Part shown: positions 19,654-27,880 of the stretch, piece by piece | Position numbering within the stretch: position 1 is the stretch's first letter | How the letters are laid out: every line of letters starts with the position of its first letter | NCBI GenBank assembly: GCA_000997945.1 | Contig: LCCP01000005.1 | Coordinates: 1 to 42,627 of the forward strand | DNA from: Parcubacteria group bacterium GW2011_GWC2_42_12 | Lineage (GTDB): Bacteria > Patescibacteriota > Patescibacteriia > Patescibacteriales > GWC2-42-12 | Length of the DNA: 42,627 bases | Direction: 5' to 3' | Translations under genes and position numbers: made by a program | Notes under the pieces: generated by a model | Told to the model about the DNA's origin: nothing | Database searches by the model: none | What the model saw: only the letters and a program-made list of their open reading frames with translations

Positions 19654-21504
19654 TTAAACAAGGTTATAAATATTTTTATAAATTTCCAAAATCGGTTGCG
19701 GAATGGTTTTAATTTTTATGTTTTTATCGTCGTCAAAGTCGTTAAAATCAAATTCTTTTTCCCAGCTAAAAATATATACAACCGTCGGTTTTTTTAGCTT
19801 TCTAATTTTTTCAACAAAGTTATCAAACTTTCCAAATTCTTCCCTAAAATAAATGGCGGTAAATTGTTTAGGGCTTTCAAAGATTTGCCAAAAATTATTT
19901 TGCTCAACCAGATCAAAGGTATTTTCGGCAATGGCCAGCATACCGCCTGCGTTGTGGGCTAAATCAATTTTATCAGCGTCATCAGCTTTTAAGATATTAT
20001 TTTTACCAACAAAAGCCGTTTTGAAATATCTAACCGAATTGCCCAAACCTTTTTTTGAATTATAGCCCTTTATTACATTTTTAATTCGTGGATAACAAAT
20101 ATCCGTCATTATTTTGTGGTTTTGGCCGTTTATAACTTCTTCGTTATTTGTGATTATAATAAATTGCCTCTCCCCATCATCTTCCTTATTTAATTCCATT
20201 ACAGCATGACCTGTTGTGCCTGATCCAGCAAAAAAATCAAGAATTGTAGCATATTTATTGTTATTCCATTTTAAGATTTGCTTAACTAATCTAACTGGTT
20301 TTTTACCGTTCTTAAAATCTATATTACCCTCATCTTGAATATTACGCATATCCAAATGAAAACCTTTCCAAAGATCGCCTCGCAAAGTGCATCTTGTAAA
20401 TGCAGATTCAAAATCATCTGAATTTTTAATACCCTCTTTAAATTTTATAAACATACGAACTGAGCCAGTTGTTGTCTTAAATAAAAGCCTGTCTTCAAAT
20501 CTAAATGGTTTCCCAGTCGGTTGTTTTTTTAAAAAATTTTGATCAATTTTTTTAGCAAACGGCTGATCCGTAAATAATTTTTCTGCAACGGATACATACA
20601 TAAAATCTTTAAATTTTTCGTTAAAATTCATCATGAAATTTATGCTCCTTGCATTTATTTTGAGTTTGTTTTTACTAAATAGTTCTTTTACCCATTTTTC
20701 GTCATTTAAAAAATCAACAAGGCTAATTCTTGATAAATCATCTTTAATAATTGTATTAAAATGTGAGTCATATAATTCCCGCATATTGTCATAAAGTGGC
20801 TGTTTATTTTTTACTTCGCTTTTATTTTTTGCATAAACTAAAACATAGTCTTTTACTTTTACAAAAGTTTTATCAGCATGACCAGCTTTTGTTCCAAAAA
20901 CCTCACCACTTTCAATGACATTAAGCGAAATAAAATTACTTTCATTAAAAATTTCATCGCATAAAAGTTTTAACTGCGCAAGTTCGTTGTCGTCAATGCT
21001 TATAAAAATTAAACCGGTTTTAGCCAAAATATCCCTTGCTAAATCAAGACGCTTTTTCATAAAAGATAGCCAGTAGCTATGTCTCAAAGGATGTTCAACC
21101 GGCACTTCCGTGCCGTCGGGGTATTCTTCTAAAATTCTTTTGTCTTTATACTTAAAGCCGTCCGAGCCGGTGTTATACGGCGGGTCAATATAAATAACAT
21201 CAACCTTTCCTTTGTGGGTATAGTTTAGGCAAGTCAAGGCGTGGTAATTGTCGCCCTCAATCAGTAAATGCGTTGGCTTGCCGTCTTTGCTATATATTGC
21301 CTGCTTCGGCACTTCTTCCAAAATTGGGAGCTTATTTTCAACATCATCTTCAAAGGCTTCCGGCACATCAAGCCAAACTAAACCAAAGCGGTTTTGTTTT
21401 AGCTCTATGGCTTCGTATTTAGCAATTTTTTTATTAAGCCTCGCTATCTCATTTTCCAACTGCGCCTTTTCGTTTTCTTCGGGAGTACGCTTTGTGCTTT
21501 TCAT
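19654..21504 (-). CDS. Type III DNA methyltransferase subunit Mod
   Basis: A 616-residue adenine-N6 methyltransferase of the beta class. Catalytic motif IV is DPPY at residues 107-110 (VIYIDPPYNTGSDGF). Specificity is set by the variable middle region about 190-400. The SAM-binding motif FFAGSGTTGHAVMELN comes afterwards, giving the Mod motif order. A coiled N-terminus (ENEIARLNKKIAKYEA) is common in Mod proteins. It modifies the target and provides specificity to Res. The HTH gene ends 2 bp upstream, so the order HTH-mod-res is one operon. Confidence 0.92.
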   Translation of the reverse strand: MKSTKRTPEENEKAQLENEIARLNKKIAKYEAIELKQNRFGLVWLDVPEAFEDDVENKLPILEEVPKQAIYSKDGKPTHLLIEGDNYHALTCLNYTHKGKVDVIYIDPPYNTGSDGFKYKDKRILEEYPDGTEVPVEHPLRHSYWLSFMKKRLDLARDILAKTGLIFISIDDNELAQLKLLCDEIFNESNFISLNVIESGEVFGTKAGHADKTFVKVKDYVLVYAKNKSEVKNKQPLYDNMRELYDSHFNTIIKDDLSRISLVDFLNDEKWVKELFSKNKLKINARSINFMMNFNEKFKDFMYVSVAEKLFTDQPFAKKIDQNFLKKQPTGKPFRFEDRLLFKTTTGSVRMFIKFKEGIKNSDDFESAFTRCTLRGDLWKGFHLDMRNIQDEGNIDFKNGKKPVRLVKQILKWNNNKYATILDFFAGSGTTGHAVMELNKEDDGERQFIIITNNEEVINGQNHKIMTDICYPRIKNVIKGYNSKKGLGNSVRYFKTAFVGKNNILKADDADKIDLAHNAGGMLAIAENTFDLVEQNNFWQIFESPKQFTAIYFREEFGKFDNFVEKIRKLKKPTVVYIFSWEKEFDFNDFDDDKNIKIKTIPQPILEIYKNIYNLV

Positions 21505-21506
21505 AA

Positions 21507-21683
21507 CTATTTAGTTTTTACCTTATTTAAAAAATTATCAAACTCTTTTTTAATAATTCTAAATTCTTTGCCGACTTTAAAGGCTTTCAATTTACCCGCT
21601 TTAATATAGCGGTAAATCGTCATTATATTGTATTGAAGTATATCGGCCAGCTCTTGGGCGGTATAAAAATGTTTTTCTGTCAT
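21507..21683 (-). CDS. Excisionase-like small HTH protein
   Basis: A 58-residue protein: MTEKHFYTAQELADILQY, then TIYRYIKAGKLKAFKVGKEF. This is the helix_turn_helix_17/excisionase (MerR-like wing) pattern: A-E-L-A, then I-Y-R-Y-I-K-x-G-K-L-x-A. Such proteins bend DNA as recombination directionality factors or act as small regulators. As the first gene of the type III R-M operon it may regulate mod-res, or it may assist excision by the recombinase at 15650-17158. A consensus promoter lies just upstream. Confidence 0.8.
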   Translation of the reverse strand: MTEKHFYTAQELADILQYNIMTIYRYIKAGKLKAFKVGKEFRIIKKEFDNFLNKVKTK

Positions 21684-21709
21684 ATTTTTAAATTATTACT
21701 TATACACAT

Positions 21710-21738
21710 ATTATACTTTACTTTGCTTTACATAGCAA
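21710..21738 (-). promoter_or_regulatory. Sigma-70 promoter for the HTH-mod-res operon
   Basis: On the minus strand, TTGCTA (21733-21738), a 17-bp spacer and TATAAT (21710-21715) lie about 27 bp before the HTH start codon. Confidence 0.7.
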
Positions 21739-21754
21739 GTAGATAAAATTTAAC

Positions 21755-22864
21755 CTATCTATTAAGGCGGAAAGGATTAAATTCCCTTAATTCTCTTTTT
21801 ATATCCTGTAAAAATCCCCAGACAGAATTGCTAAAAATTTTGTCTTCAAATTTTTCAAATTCTTTTTTTGCAAGCTCCCAACTTACTTTGTATTTCGGGC
21901 GGCTGTCAACAATCTGCCTAAAACCCCTCATTCCCTGCTCGGTCTTGCAGAGCATATACAGCCCGACATATTTGTAGGCCATAGTGTTTTTTATTTTAGG
22001 AAATATCATAAAAATTTTTTGTAAAATTTCTTGTGGATCGTTATTAGTGCTGAAAATAAAAGGGTTATCGCTAAAATATTTAGTCCAGTATAAGTTTAGT
22101 ATTTTTTGGCACAAATCCTTTTTAAAAATATCTTTAAAGAGCGGATCGGGGGAGTAGCCGACTTCTTTTAATATTTCGTTCATTTTTCTTTTTTCGCTTA
22201 ATCTCACCTCCATTCTTAAAAGTTCAATTCTCTGTTTTTCTTTTAAATAATCAAATAAAGATTTTTGATATTTAGTTTGTTGTTTATCAACCGCCCGATT
22301 TTCGGCGTTTTCTAAGTCTGCGATCTTGTCATAGAAAACAAGCGAGTGGGAGTTAGTATAAAATAGTAATTCTTCAATATTGTTTTTAAATTTAATTTTT
22401 GAAATATCAAATTTTTTGCTTATATCAATTTTAGCCAATTCTCTCATGGCAAAAGTGCTGGTGTAGCCCTTGCTAAGTGGTATATTTTTTGAAGGATGAA
22501 GGGCTAAGACTTGGGCGTATTTTAGTGAGTTTAAATTAACCTCAACTCCCATAGCAAATAATTTTTCTTTTAATTTTCTTAGCACTTCGTCAAAATCTTT
22601 ATCTTCTAACTCATCAACATTGTTATTAAATAATATTTTGGGAGCTGAAAGTTCTATTACTAAATAGTATCCCGCCCCTCGTTTATAAATAGTCATTTTT
22701 GGCTTGTAAATTTTCAGGCTTTTATCATAAGCCATTGGGTTATTTACATATTTAAAATAGGGGAGTTTATTTTCTAACATCCTTATCGTCGGGGGAATAA
22801 ATTTACTATGGTCAATTATTTCATATCTGCCCCGCGGAATTTGTAATTTTACAGTATCAAACAT
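21755..22864 (-). CDS. Putative phage gene II/X-like replication initiation protein
   Basis: A 369-residue protein beginning MFDTVKLQIPRGRYEI. This start, the early beta-rich half and the central SLVFYDKIADLENAE segment resemble gene II/X replication proteins of filamentous phages and small plasmids, which nick an origin and start rolling-circle replication. I cannot place the catalytic tyrosine with confidence. It follows spoVG-like by 27 bp on the same strand. Together with the hairpin-rich non-coding block at 24.6-25.4 kb, it suggests that the element can replicate after excision. Confidence 0.5.
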   Translation of the reverse strand: MFDTVKLQIPRGRYEIIDHSKFIPPTIRMLENKLPYFKYVNNPMAYDKSLKIYKPKMTIYKRGAGYYLVIELSAPKILFNNNVDELEDKDFDEVLRKLKEKLFAMGVEVNLNSLKYAQVLALHPSKNIPLSKGYTSTFAMRELAKIDISKKFDISKIKFKNNIEELLFYTNSHSLVFYDKIADLENAENRAVDKQQTKYQKSLFDYLKEKQRIELLRMEVRLSEKRKMNEILKEVGYSPDPLFKDIFKKDLCQKILNLYWTKYFSDNPFIFSTNNDPQEILQKIFMIFPKIKNTMAYKYVGLYMLCKTEQGMRGFRQIVDSRPKYKVSWELAKKEFEKFEDKIFSNSVWGFLQDIKRELREFNPFRLNR

Positions 22865-22891
22865 TTCATTACATCTTTAATTATTACGATT

Positions 22892-23155
22892 TTATTGGTT
22901 TAATAATTTTTCAACTTTGGCAATTATCGCTTCTTCAATCAGCTTGCTTGTCTTTTTATTTATCGGGTGGTAAATATTTATGTTATTGTCGCCGATTTTT
23001 TTGGTTGGGTAGGTTAGCCGGTAGCCTACCCCGTCCAGCCTCTTGTGTATGCCGATTGAGCCTAAATACAGGCAATCATCAAAAACAACGCTCCCAAAGG
23101 CCACAAGGCCGTTATTCGCCTTGATAGGGATTATTTGTATTTCCGTTATTTTCAT
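22892..23155 (-). CDS. SpoVG-family RNA/DNA-binding regulator
   Basis: An 87-residue SpoVG-like protein: MKITEIQIIPIKANNGLVAFGSVVFDDCLYLGSIGI, then RLTYPTKK and IYHPINKKTSKLIEEAI. This matches the SpoVG pattern (MKITDVRI, ASVTFDD, MPSKK, HPI). In Firmicutes SpoVG is a small nucleic-acid-binding regulator; in mobile elements it often sits next to replication genes, as here. The upstream 52-residue gene overlaps its start by 44 bp. Confidence 0.8.
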   Translation of the reverse strand: MKITEIQIIPIKANNGLVAFGSVVFDDCLYLGSIGIHKRLDGVGYRLTYPTKKIGDNNINIYHPINKKTSKLIEEAIIAKVEKLLNQ

Positions 23156-23270
23156 ATAACTGGGGATTATTTCGCATATCTACCTCTAAAAGCAATTTAA
23201 AAAAGCCAGTCAAATTTTGCTTGGCTTCAAATTGTTCGCTGGTTAGATTATCGCTTTTAGGCGGTTTCAT
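23112..23270 (-). CDS. Small hypothetical protein
   Basis: A 52-residue open frame starting MKPPKSDNLTSEQFEAKQN and ending NNPYQGE, with a central helix FFKLLLEVDM. It overlaps spoVG-like by 44 bp in another frame and begins just after the hairpin at 23291-23318. The tight coupling supports it as a real gene, but no homology can be claimed. Confidence 0.45.
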   Translation of the reverse strand: MKPPKSDNLTSEQFEAKQNLTGFFKLLLEVDMRNNPQLYENNGNTNNPYQGE

Positions 23271-23290
23271 TAAATTTTTTGCAAATAAAA

Positions 23291-23318
23291 AATAACCTCA
23301 TTATCGTTTGAGGTTATT
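23291..23318 (-). terminator. Intrinsic terminator after the 413-residue gene
   Basis: A perfect 10-bp stem (AATAACCTCA / TGAGGTTATT) with an 8-base loop is followed, on the minus strand, by a T-rich run. It lies 38 bp past the stop at 23356. It is also upstream of the small gene at 23270, so it could act as an attenuator for the replication operon. Confidence 0.75.
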
Positions 23319-23332
23319 ATATAAAAGGGGAG

Positions 23333-23352
23333 TTTATCTAACTTTATCTAAC
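23333..23352. repeat. Tandem 10-bp direct repeat
   Basis: TTTATCTAAC occurs twice without a gap between the terminator and the next gene. It could be a protein-binding site or a minimal iteron pair upstream of the replication-type genes. Confidence 0.5.
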
Positions 23353-23355
23353 TTT

Positions 23356-24597
23356 TTACTCTATGTATTTTGGGTTAATTTGAATTTGTTTAGTGCTTTT
23401 TGTTAGAAAATCTCTGATCCCAGTATCTAAAGCAATCGTTTTATTTATCTCATCGCTGGCGGTATAAAATCTAAGCGTTTTAACTTTTAGATTATCCTCG
23501 CCCCAGTCTTCCCATATTTCGTCATTAGTCCACTTATATTTTGGTTTTTTAAATAAGGTATTTAACAAATCTCTTTGAATTGGTTTTTTGTCAAAATTAA
23601 GCTCTTTATTTTGGAAGTATAAAATGCCGTCTTTAAAAGTAGTTTTTATTATTTTTATTTTTGTCTTTTGCGCTTCCGTTTTATCTTTTAATAAACTGTC
23701 AATCGTAATTGGCAAATTTAGAAAATCAACTTTCCAAAAATTTTCATCATCCCATTTATTTATCTTGATTTTTTTGTTTATTTCAAGATATTTTAAAATT
23801 TTTACTATTTCAAAACTTTTATTTTCCAAAGCTGAAAAGGGGATGTTAATGGTATTTTTAATAAGCGGCAAATTGTTAATAAAAGTATAAAAATTTTCAA
23901 TTTGTTTGGCAAAATATATTCGGCTCGTATCACTATAGCTTGGGCGAAAATCTTTATATAAATCGGTAGAAAACTTATGCAAAAAAATTTTAATTTCTCT
24001 TTCAATAACCCCTATTGCCTCATTGATATAAGTAATTCTAAAATAAATGTTTTCTGGCACTATATCAATTAACAACCCTATATTTTTATTGTATTTACCT
24101 TTAAAAAAAAGAGGCTCATATAATGCATCGTGGTTAAATTTATTATTTTTTATAAGCTCTTTTATCCTTTCTTCTTCTAACACCTTTAACTTAAATATTT
24201 CATCAATCACCGAGCAGTAATAATCAGTTTCAATGGGAAACCCGCTGTCATTTTTTATTGCCTTTTCTATTACTGTTTCTAACATTATATTCGGGCTCAA
24301 AACACCAATCTGTCTTATTTTTAATAAATCTAATTCATCGCCAATATTTATTATTTTCTGTAAAATATAATCATTTATGCTGTTAAAATCATTAGTGTCG
24401 TTTAATTCATTATCAACTTCCTTAATATTATTAGGCTCGCCTTTTATAAAATTATTAAGGCATAGAGGGTCGCTTACAAAAACATCCTTTTTTCTTGAGT
24501 GATATTTTTCAAGCAAGATCAATATGATTAACAATGAGTAATCATTATCAAAATTGCGGTAATACCTATTTTCTGTTTCTTTAAATACATCAAACAT
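23356..24597 (-). CDS. Unknown 413-residue protein with possible C-terminal winged helix
   Basis: Not recognised. It is acidic and Lys/Ile/Asn-rich, without signal peptide or membrane segments. The C-terminal 110 residues (DGILYFQNKELNFDKKPIQRD ... KWTNDEIWEDWGE ... LRFYTASDEINKTIALDTGI) look like a separate small domain, perhaps a DNA-binding winged helix. It reads away from the hairpin-rich block at 24,598-25,438 and towards the replication operon, so a role in element maintenance is possible. Confidence 0.7.
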   Translation of the reverse strand: MFDVFKETENRYYRNFDNDYSLLIILILLEKYHSRKKDVFVSDPLCLNNFIKGEPNNIKEVDNELNDTNDFNSINDYILQKIINIGDELDLLKIRQIGVLSPNIMLETVIEKAIKNDSGFPIETDYYCSVIDEIFKLKVLEEERIKELIKNNKFNHDALYEPLFFKGKYNKNIGLLIDIVPENIYFRITYINEAIGVIEREIKIFLHKFSTDLYKDFRPSYSDTSRIYFAKQIENFYTFINNLPLIKNTINIPFSALENKSFEIVKILKYLEINKKIKINKWDDENFWKVDFLNLPITIDSLLKDKTEAQKTKIKIIKTTFKDGILYFQNKELNFDKKPIQRDLLNTLFKKPKYKWTNDEIWEDWGEDNLKVKTLRFYTASDEINKTIALDTGIRDFLTKSTKQIQINPKYIE

Positions 24598-24708
24598 TAT
24601 TTTTTCATTACATTTTTAATCTATATCAATATTATGGCTTTATTTGCTGAAAAAATCAAGCTCTTTGACTTTATAAACAAAACTAAAAACACGGTTTTAA
24701 AAGGAATT

Positions 24709-24778
24709 GTTTTTTATTTTTTAAAGGGCTTCGCTTTTTCGCCCGAAGGCGAAAACGCCCTTTAAAAAAGTAAAAAAC
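24709..24778. repeat. Large inverted repeat 1
   Basis: GTTTTTTA and TTTTTTAAAGGGC on the left pair with GCCCTTTAAAAAA and TAAAAAAC on the right. An inner TTTTTCGCC/GGCGAAAA stem closes with a CGAA loop. The whole 70 bp can form one hairpin. Confidence 0.75.
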
Positions 24779-24835
24779 CTTACTGATTGGCGAGTATGTT
24801 TTAAATGGCAAAAAGGGTTTGCGTGCGTCCGCCGC

Positions 24836-24903
24836 TTGTCGCCTAATCTGACTTTTTAAGACGCTTTATGAAAAATCGTCGTAAAAAGCTGATTAGGCGA
24901 CAA
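24836..24903. repeat. Large inverted repeat 2
   Basis: A perfect 13-bp outer arm TTGTCGCCTAATC / GATTAGGCGACAA is followed inward by CTTTTTA/TAAAAAG and GACG/CGTC. The loop is about 13 bases around CTTTATGAAAAAT. Confidence 0.8.
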
Positions 24904-25034
24904 CGCTTTTTCGTAAATACGCCAAGTTTGGTAGTGTCGTGGCACAAAATTAAATGCTTTGCGTGGTGGGGGTCGGGCGAGACTATCAAGAAAACGGCGG
25001 AAAGCAAAAACTAAAAATTTAAAAATTGAAATTG

Positions 25035-25109
25035 AAAAAAGACCGCCCGAAAAATAGCAAACGCTTGAAACCGACAAAGCGTTTAATATTTTTCTGGCCG
25101 TCTTTTTTT
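25035..25109. repeat. Large inverted repeat 3
   Basis: The arms read AAAAAAGACCG..AAAAATA..AAACGCTT and AAGCGTTT..TATTTTT..GGCCGTCTTTTTT, a stem of about 28 bp with a few mismatches and a 10-base loop. Its T-rich right arm could also terminate a rightward transcript. Confidence 0.75.
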
Positions 25110-25312
25110 AGAGGAGGTTATCTTTTAAATTTTCAGTTTTCGCTATCCGCCTTTGAGCGTGGCGAGTAAATACTAACAAGTTCGTGAATTTGCGGGCGGG
25201 ATTTTAGTTTTTCTTCTTGCCGTGTCATTGCTCCGCCCGCCCGCCAAACAATACGCCTTGCTGTAAATTAACGCCATATTTATTGGTAGCTTTTATTAAA
25301 ATTTGACTTTTA

Positions 25313-25341
25313 TTGTCTGATAATATAAGGTATGCTATAAT
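25313..25341 (+). promoter_or_regulatory. Sigma-70 promoter for the 25439-26283 gene pair
   Basis: TTGTCT (25313-25318), a 17-bp spacer and TATAAT (25336-25341) leave a leader of about 90 bases before the first start codon. Confidence 0.6.
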
Positions 25342-25438
25342 TGTTGTATCATCATTTTCTCTCTTCTATTATTGATTTTTCAGCAAGATGTTTTTCTATC
25401 TTAATTTTATTTTAATATTTTAGTAGTAAAGTAATTTT

Positions 25439-25759
25439 ATGCCAGAAAAATATCAAAAAACAATAGAATTAATAAAAAAATTCTCTCCCAAAACTTTTGG
25501 TATTAAAAATGCCTACTATAGAATTAATAAAGACAATATTAATTTAGTTTTTATAGTTGATGAAAAAAATGCATCAAGTTTAATCAGTTATCTAAATTCT
25601 TTGACAAAAATTATAGAAAGGGAGTTGGGAGATGTCAAAATTGAAACGAGCGTTTATGTTTATGATAAACAATATAAAAATAATAAATTAGAAAATAATT
25701 CTAAACTTGAAAAAATACAACTAACCAGCAATATTTCTTATGCTGGAGCTCAAACATAA
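25439..25759 (+). CDS. Hypothetical 106-residue partner of the HEPN-like gene
   Basis: Not recognised. A small basic protein with alternating helix/strand pattern (NINLVFIVDEKNASSLISYL, VKIETSVYVYD). The C-terminal tail is polar and probably disordered. No nucleotidyltransferase GS..D motif was found, so it is not an obvious MNT antitoxin. It precedes the HEPN-like gene by 5 bp under one promoter, the usual arrangement of a two-gene toxin-antitoxin or defence unit. Confidence 0.65.
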   Translation: MPEKYQKTIELIKKFSPKTFGIKNAYYRINKDNINLVFIVDEKNASSLISYLNSLTKIIERELGDVKIETSVYVYDKQYKNNKLENNSKLEKIQLTSNISYAGAQT

Positions 25760-25764
25760 GAAAT

Positions 25765-26283
25765 ATGTCAAGCGATGTATATAAAGATTTTTTAATACAA
25801 GCCCGAGTTAATGAGGGGCTTGTATTATATTTAAAAGATGAATGTTCTAAGGAGTGTTTTTTTAAATGGATATTTGTTGCCATTTATTATTCTGCATTAC
25901 ATTACTTTAATGCCTTTTTATCATTTAAGGGTCATCCCTTACCGGAGAGCCATTTTAACAATAAATATAATTTAGGTGATGTTGAGTTGGCGAGAGATAA
26001 ATTTTATACACAAAAAAATGATATTACTCACGGCGCAGGAGCTGATTATAGCCAACTTTTTCAATGGGGCTTTGATGTTAGATATAAACCCTATCAAGCC
26101 GCACTTATTAATGAAAAGACTTTAGATGTAGCTATAAATTTTCTTGAAGGTATTAAACTAACCACTTTTAATGAAATAGGATGTATGCCCGAGATGGAAA
26201 AAGGTAAAATTGAAATAAAACAGGTTAGTAAAGATTATTTATCAAAAACTTATAATAAATATATTCAATTAGTAAATAATTAA
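25765..26283 (+). CDS. HEPN-like protein
   Basis: A 172-residue helical protein. KWIFVAIYYSALHYFNAFLSFKG resembles the second helix of HEPN domains, and QKNDITHG (K84, N85, H89) sits where HEPN RNases have R-N-x-x-x-H, with lysine instead of arginine. HEPN proteins are often RNA-cutting toxins or effectors; the substitution could reduce or abolish catalysis. Its stop codon overlaps the convergent recombinase stop at 26280, so the two genes end on the same bases. Confidence 0.55.
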   Translation: MSSDVYKDFLIQARVNEGLVLYLKDECSKECFFKWIFVAIYYSALHYFNAFLSFKGHPLPESHFNNKYNLGDVELARDKFYTQKNDITHGAGADYSQLFQWGFDVRYKPYQAALINEKTLDVAINFLEGIKLTTFNEIGCMPEMEKGKIEIKQVSKDYLSKTYNKYIQLVNN

Positions 26284-27779
26284 AAACTATTTGGAAAGCT
26301 ACCGCATTGGAAAATAGATAATTCTTCTTTTATTTTATCCCAATCCAGCGTTCTAAATATGTTCTTAATCGGGAGCCATGTCGCATACGCCTGCCTTCGG
26401 CAGGCAAGCTCCCACTCAAATTGAGCTAAAAATTCAAACTTTCCGCCTTGCAAAATAAAGTTCGAGCCGATATTTCTTAGAAATGCTTTGAATTGGGGAA
26501 GATCGCCTTCATCGGCGGTCTTTTTTGCTAATCTTGAACGCAAAATAAAATCTCTCATTGGTTCGAGCCAATTATCGCCCTGATCGTTAATTCTTTTGAC
26601 TTTTTCTTCCAGGCCGATTTTTTTGTTGATTAGTTCCTCTTTCTTTCTCAAATAGTCGTTTTTATCAATTACATTTTCCAGATGAGAATCAAGCAGATTA
26701 TCAAGTTTATTCTCAATAATTTTAACTTCCTGATTTAAAGAATTAACCAGGGCGACAGATGATTGGGCGGTTGCCTTTTTCTCTTTATTTAATTCATTAA
26801 GCATATTATTAGCCCAATCATCAGGTAAAGAAACTTTTTGCATTATATTTTTAAGCTGGTCGGTTAAATTTTCTTCTCTAACATATTTTTCAGCGCAGAT
26901 GCCTTTTTTCTTGGTACAGCGGTAATAAATATGGCCTTTGTGCTTTTCGGCGGTAATCGCACAGCCGCAAGCTCCGCACTTCATAAAGTCGGTAAAAATA
27001 TAATTGTGTATTTTCTTTTCATGATGCCGGCCTCTTCGTTTTAGCATAACTTGGGCTTGGTCAAAAAGTTTCTTGGTTATAATTGGCTCGTGCTTGCCTT
27101 CGTGCATTTCGCCCTTATATCTAAACACGCCGTAATAAAAAGGATTTTTTAAAACGAACAACATCATGCCCGGACTTATCTTTTTACCGTTGTGGCTGGT
27201 TAACCCCAAACCGTTAAATTTATCGGCTAAATTTTTTAGGGTATATTCGCCGGTGGAGTAGAGCTCAAAAATCCTTTTTATAAGTTTATGCTTTTCGGTG
27301 TGGATAACTATATTGTGGTTTTTATAGTCGTTCAGATAGCCGAGCGGCGCCCAGCCCGGATAAACTCCGTTTCTTAATTTTTGCCTTAATCCTCGTTTTA
27401 CGTTTTCCGAAAGGTTGTCTATAAAATACTTGCTTTGGCCGAAAGCGATGTTAAGCATAAACTTTCCCTGCGGCGTGTCCTCAAACCAGAAAGAGGGGAA
27501 TTTAAGAGATTTTATTTTGCCCGTATCAACCATATAAATAATTCGACCGCCGTCAATCGGATTTCTGGCTAAGCGATCAGGATGCCACGATAAAATGCCG
27601 TCTGCCTGCCCATTTTCAATCAAAGCCAGCATTTTGCCGAATTTCATTCGGCCAGGTTCTTTGGCAGTTTTTGCCTCGCAGAGCGAGGCGGCGATTTCAA
27701 GTTTTTCTTTGGCGGCAAATTCTTTTAATTCGGCATCGTCTTCATCGGTGGATTTACGGGCGTAAAGTATATATTTCAT
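26280..27779 (-). CDS. Large serine recombinase R2 with cargo-derived C-terminus
   Basis: A 499-residue large serine recombinase. It starts MKYILYARKSTDEDD with nucleophile S10. LSWHPDRLARNPIDGG and GYLNDYKNHN follow, then LKNPFYYGVF, a zinc ribbon (CGACGC ... YYRC) and a coiled coil. Compared with related proteins, about ten residues after STDEDD (usually R-Q-x-x-S-I-x-x-Q) are missing, which may impair the catalytic domain. The last 30 residues after ATWL lie outside the inverted-repeat unit (26280-26372), so they come from the neighbouring cassette. ATG 27779 is preferred to an earlier start. Confidence 0.88.
   Translation of the reverse strand: MKYILYARKSTDEDDAELKEFAAKEKLEIAASLCEAKTAKEPGRMKFGKMLALIENGQADGILSWHPDRLARNPIDGGRIIYMVDTGKIKSLKFPSFWFEDTPQGKFMLNIAFGQSKYFIDNLSENVKRGLRQKLRNGVYPGWAPLGYLNDYKNHNIVIHTEKHKLIKRIFELYSTGEYTLKNLADKFNGLGLTSHNGKKISPGMMLFVLKNPFYYGVFRYKGEMHEGKHEPIITKKLFDQAQVMLKRRGRHHEKKIHNYIFTDFMKCGACGCAITAEKHKGHIYYRCTKKKGICAEKYVREENLTDQLKNIMQKVSLPDDWANNMLNELNKEKKATAQSSVALVNSLNQEVKIIENKLDNLLDSHLENVIDKNDYLRKKEELINKKIGLEEKVKRINDQGDNWLEPMRDFILRSRLAKKTADEGDLPQFKAFLRNIGSNFILQGGKFEFLAQFEWELACRRQAYATWLPIKNIFRTLDWDKIKEELSIFQCGSFPNSF
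26373..26451 (-). repeat. R2 inverted arm, left
   Basis: 79 bp starting GAGCCATGTCGCATACGCC on the plus strand; inverted copy at 27881-27959. Contains the CGCCTGCC-TTCGGCAGGC hairpin. Confidence 0.85.
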
Positions 27780-27880
27780 AATTTTGAAAGAAATACTGAT
27801 TTTAATCATGATTTAAATCAGTATTTAAATAAAAAGAAAAAAAGAAAAGTTTGCTTTTGGCTTTCCTCGCTGTCGCTCGG

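Larger units (their letters stand above)
24598..25438. other. 840-bp non-coding block with large hairpins; candidate origin or ncRNA region
   Basis: There is no convincing gene in this space between divergently transcribed genes. It mixes AT-rich and GC-rich patches unlike its neighbours and holds three very long inverted repeats within 400 bp, described separately. With a gene II/X-like protein nearby it is the best candidate for a double- or single-strand origin or a transfer origin. Structured RNAs are the alternative. Confidence 0.5.

Noticed and set aside
24856-25077. 73-residue frame in the hairpin-rich block
   Set aside because: It runs through two large inverted repeats and has no domain pattern; the block looks non-coding.
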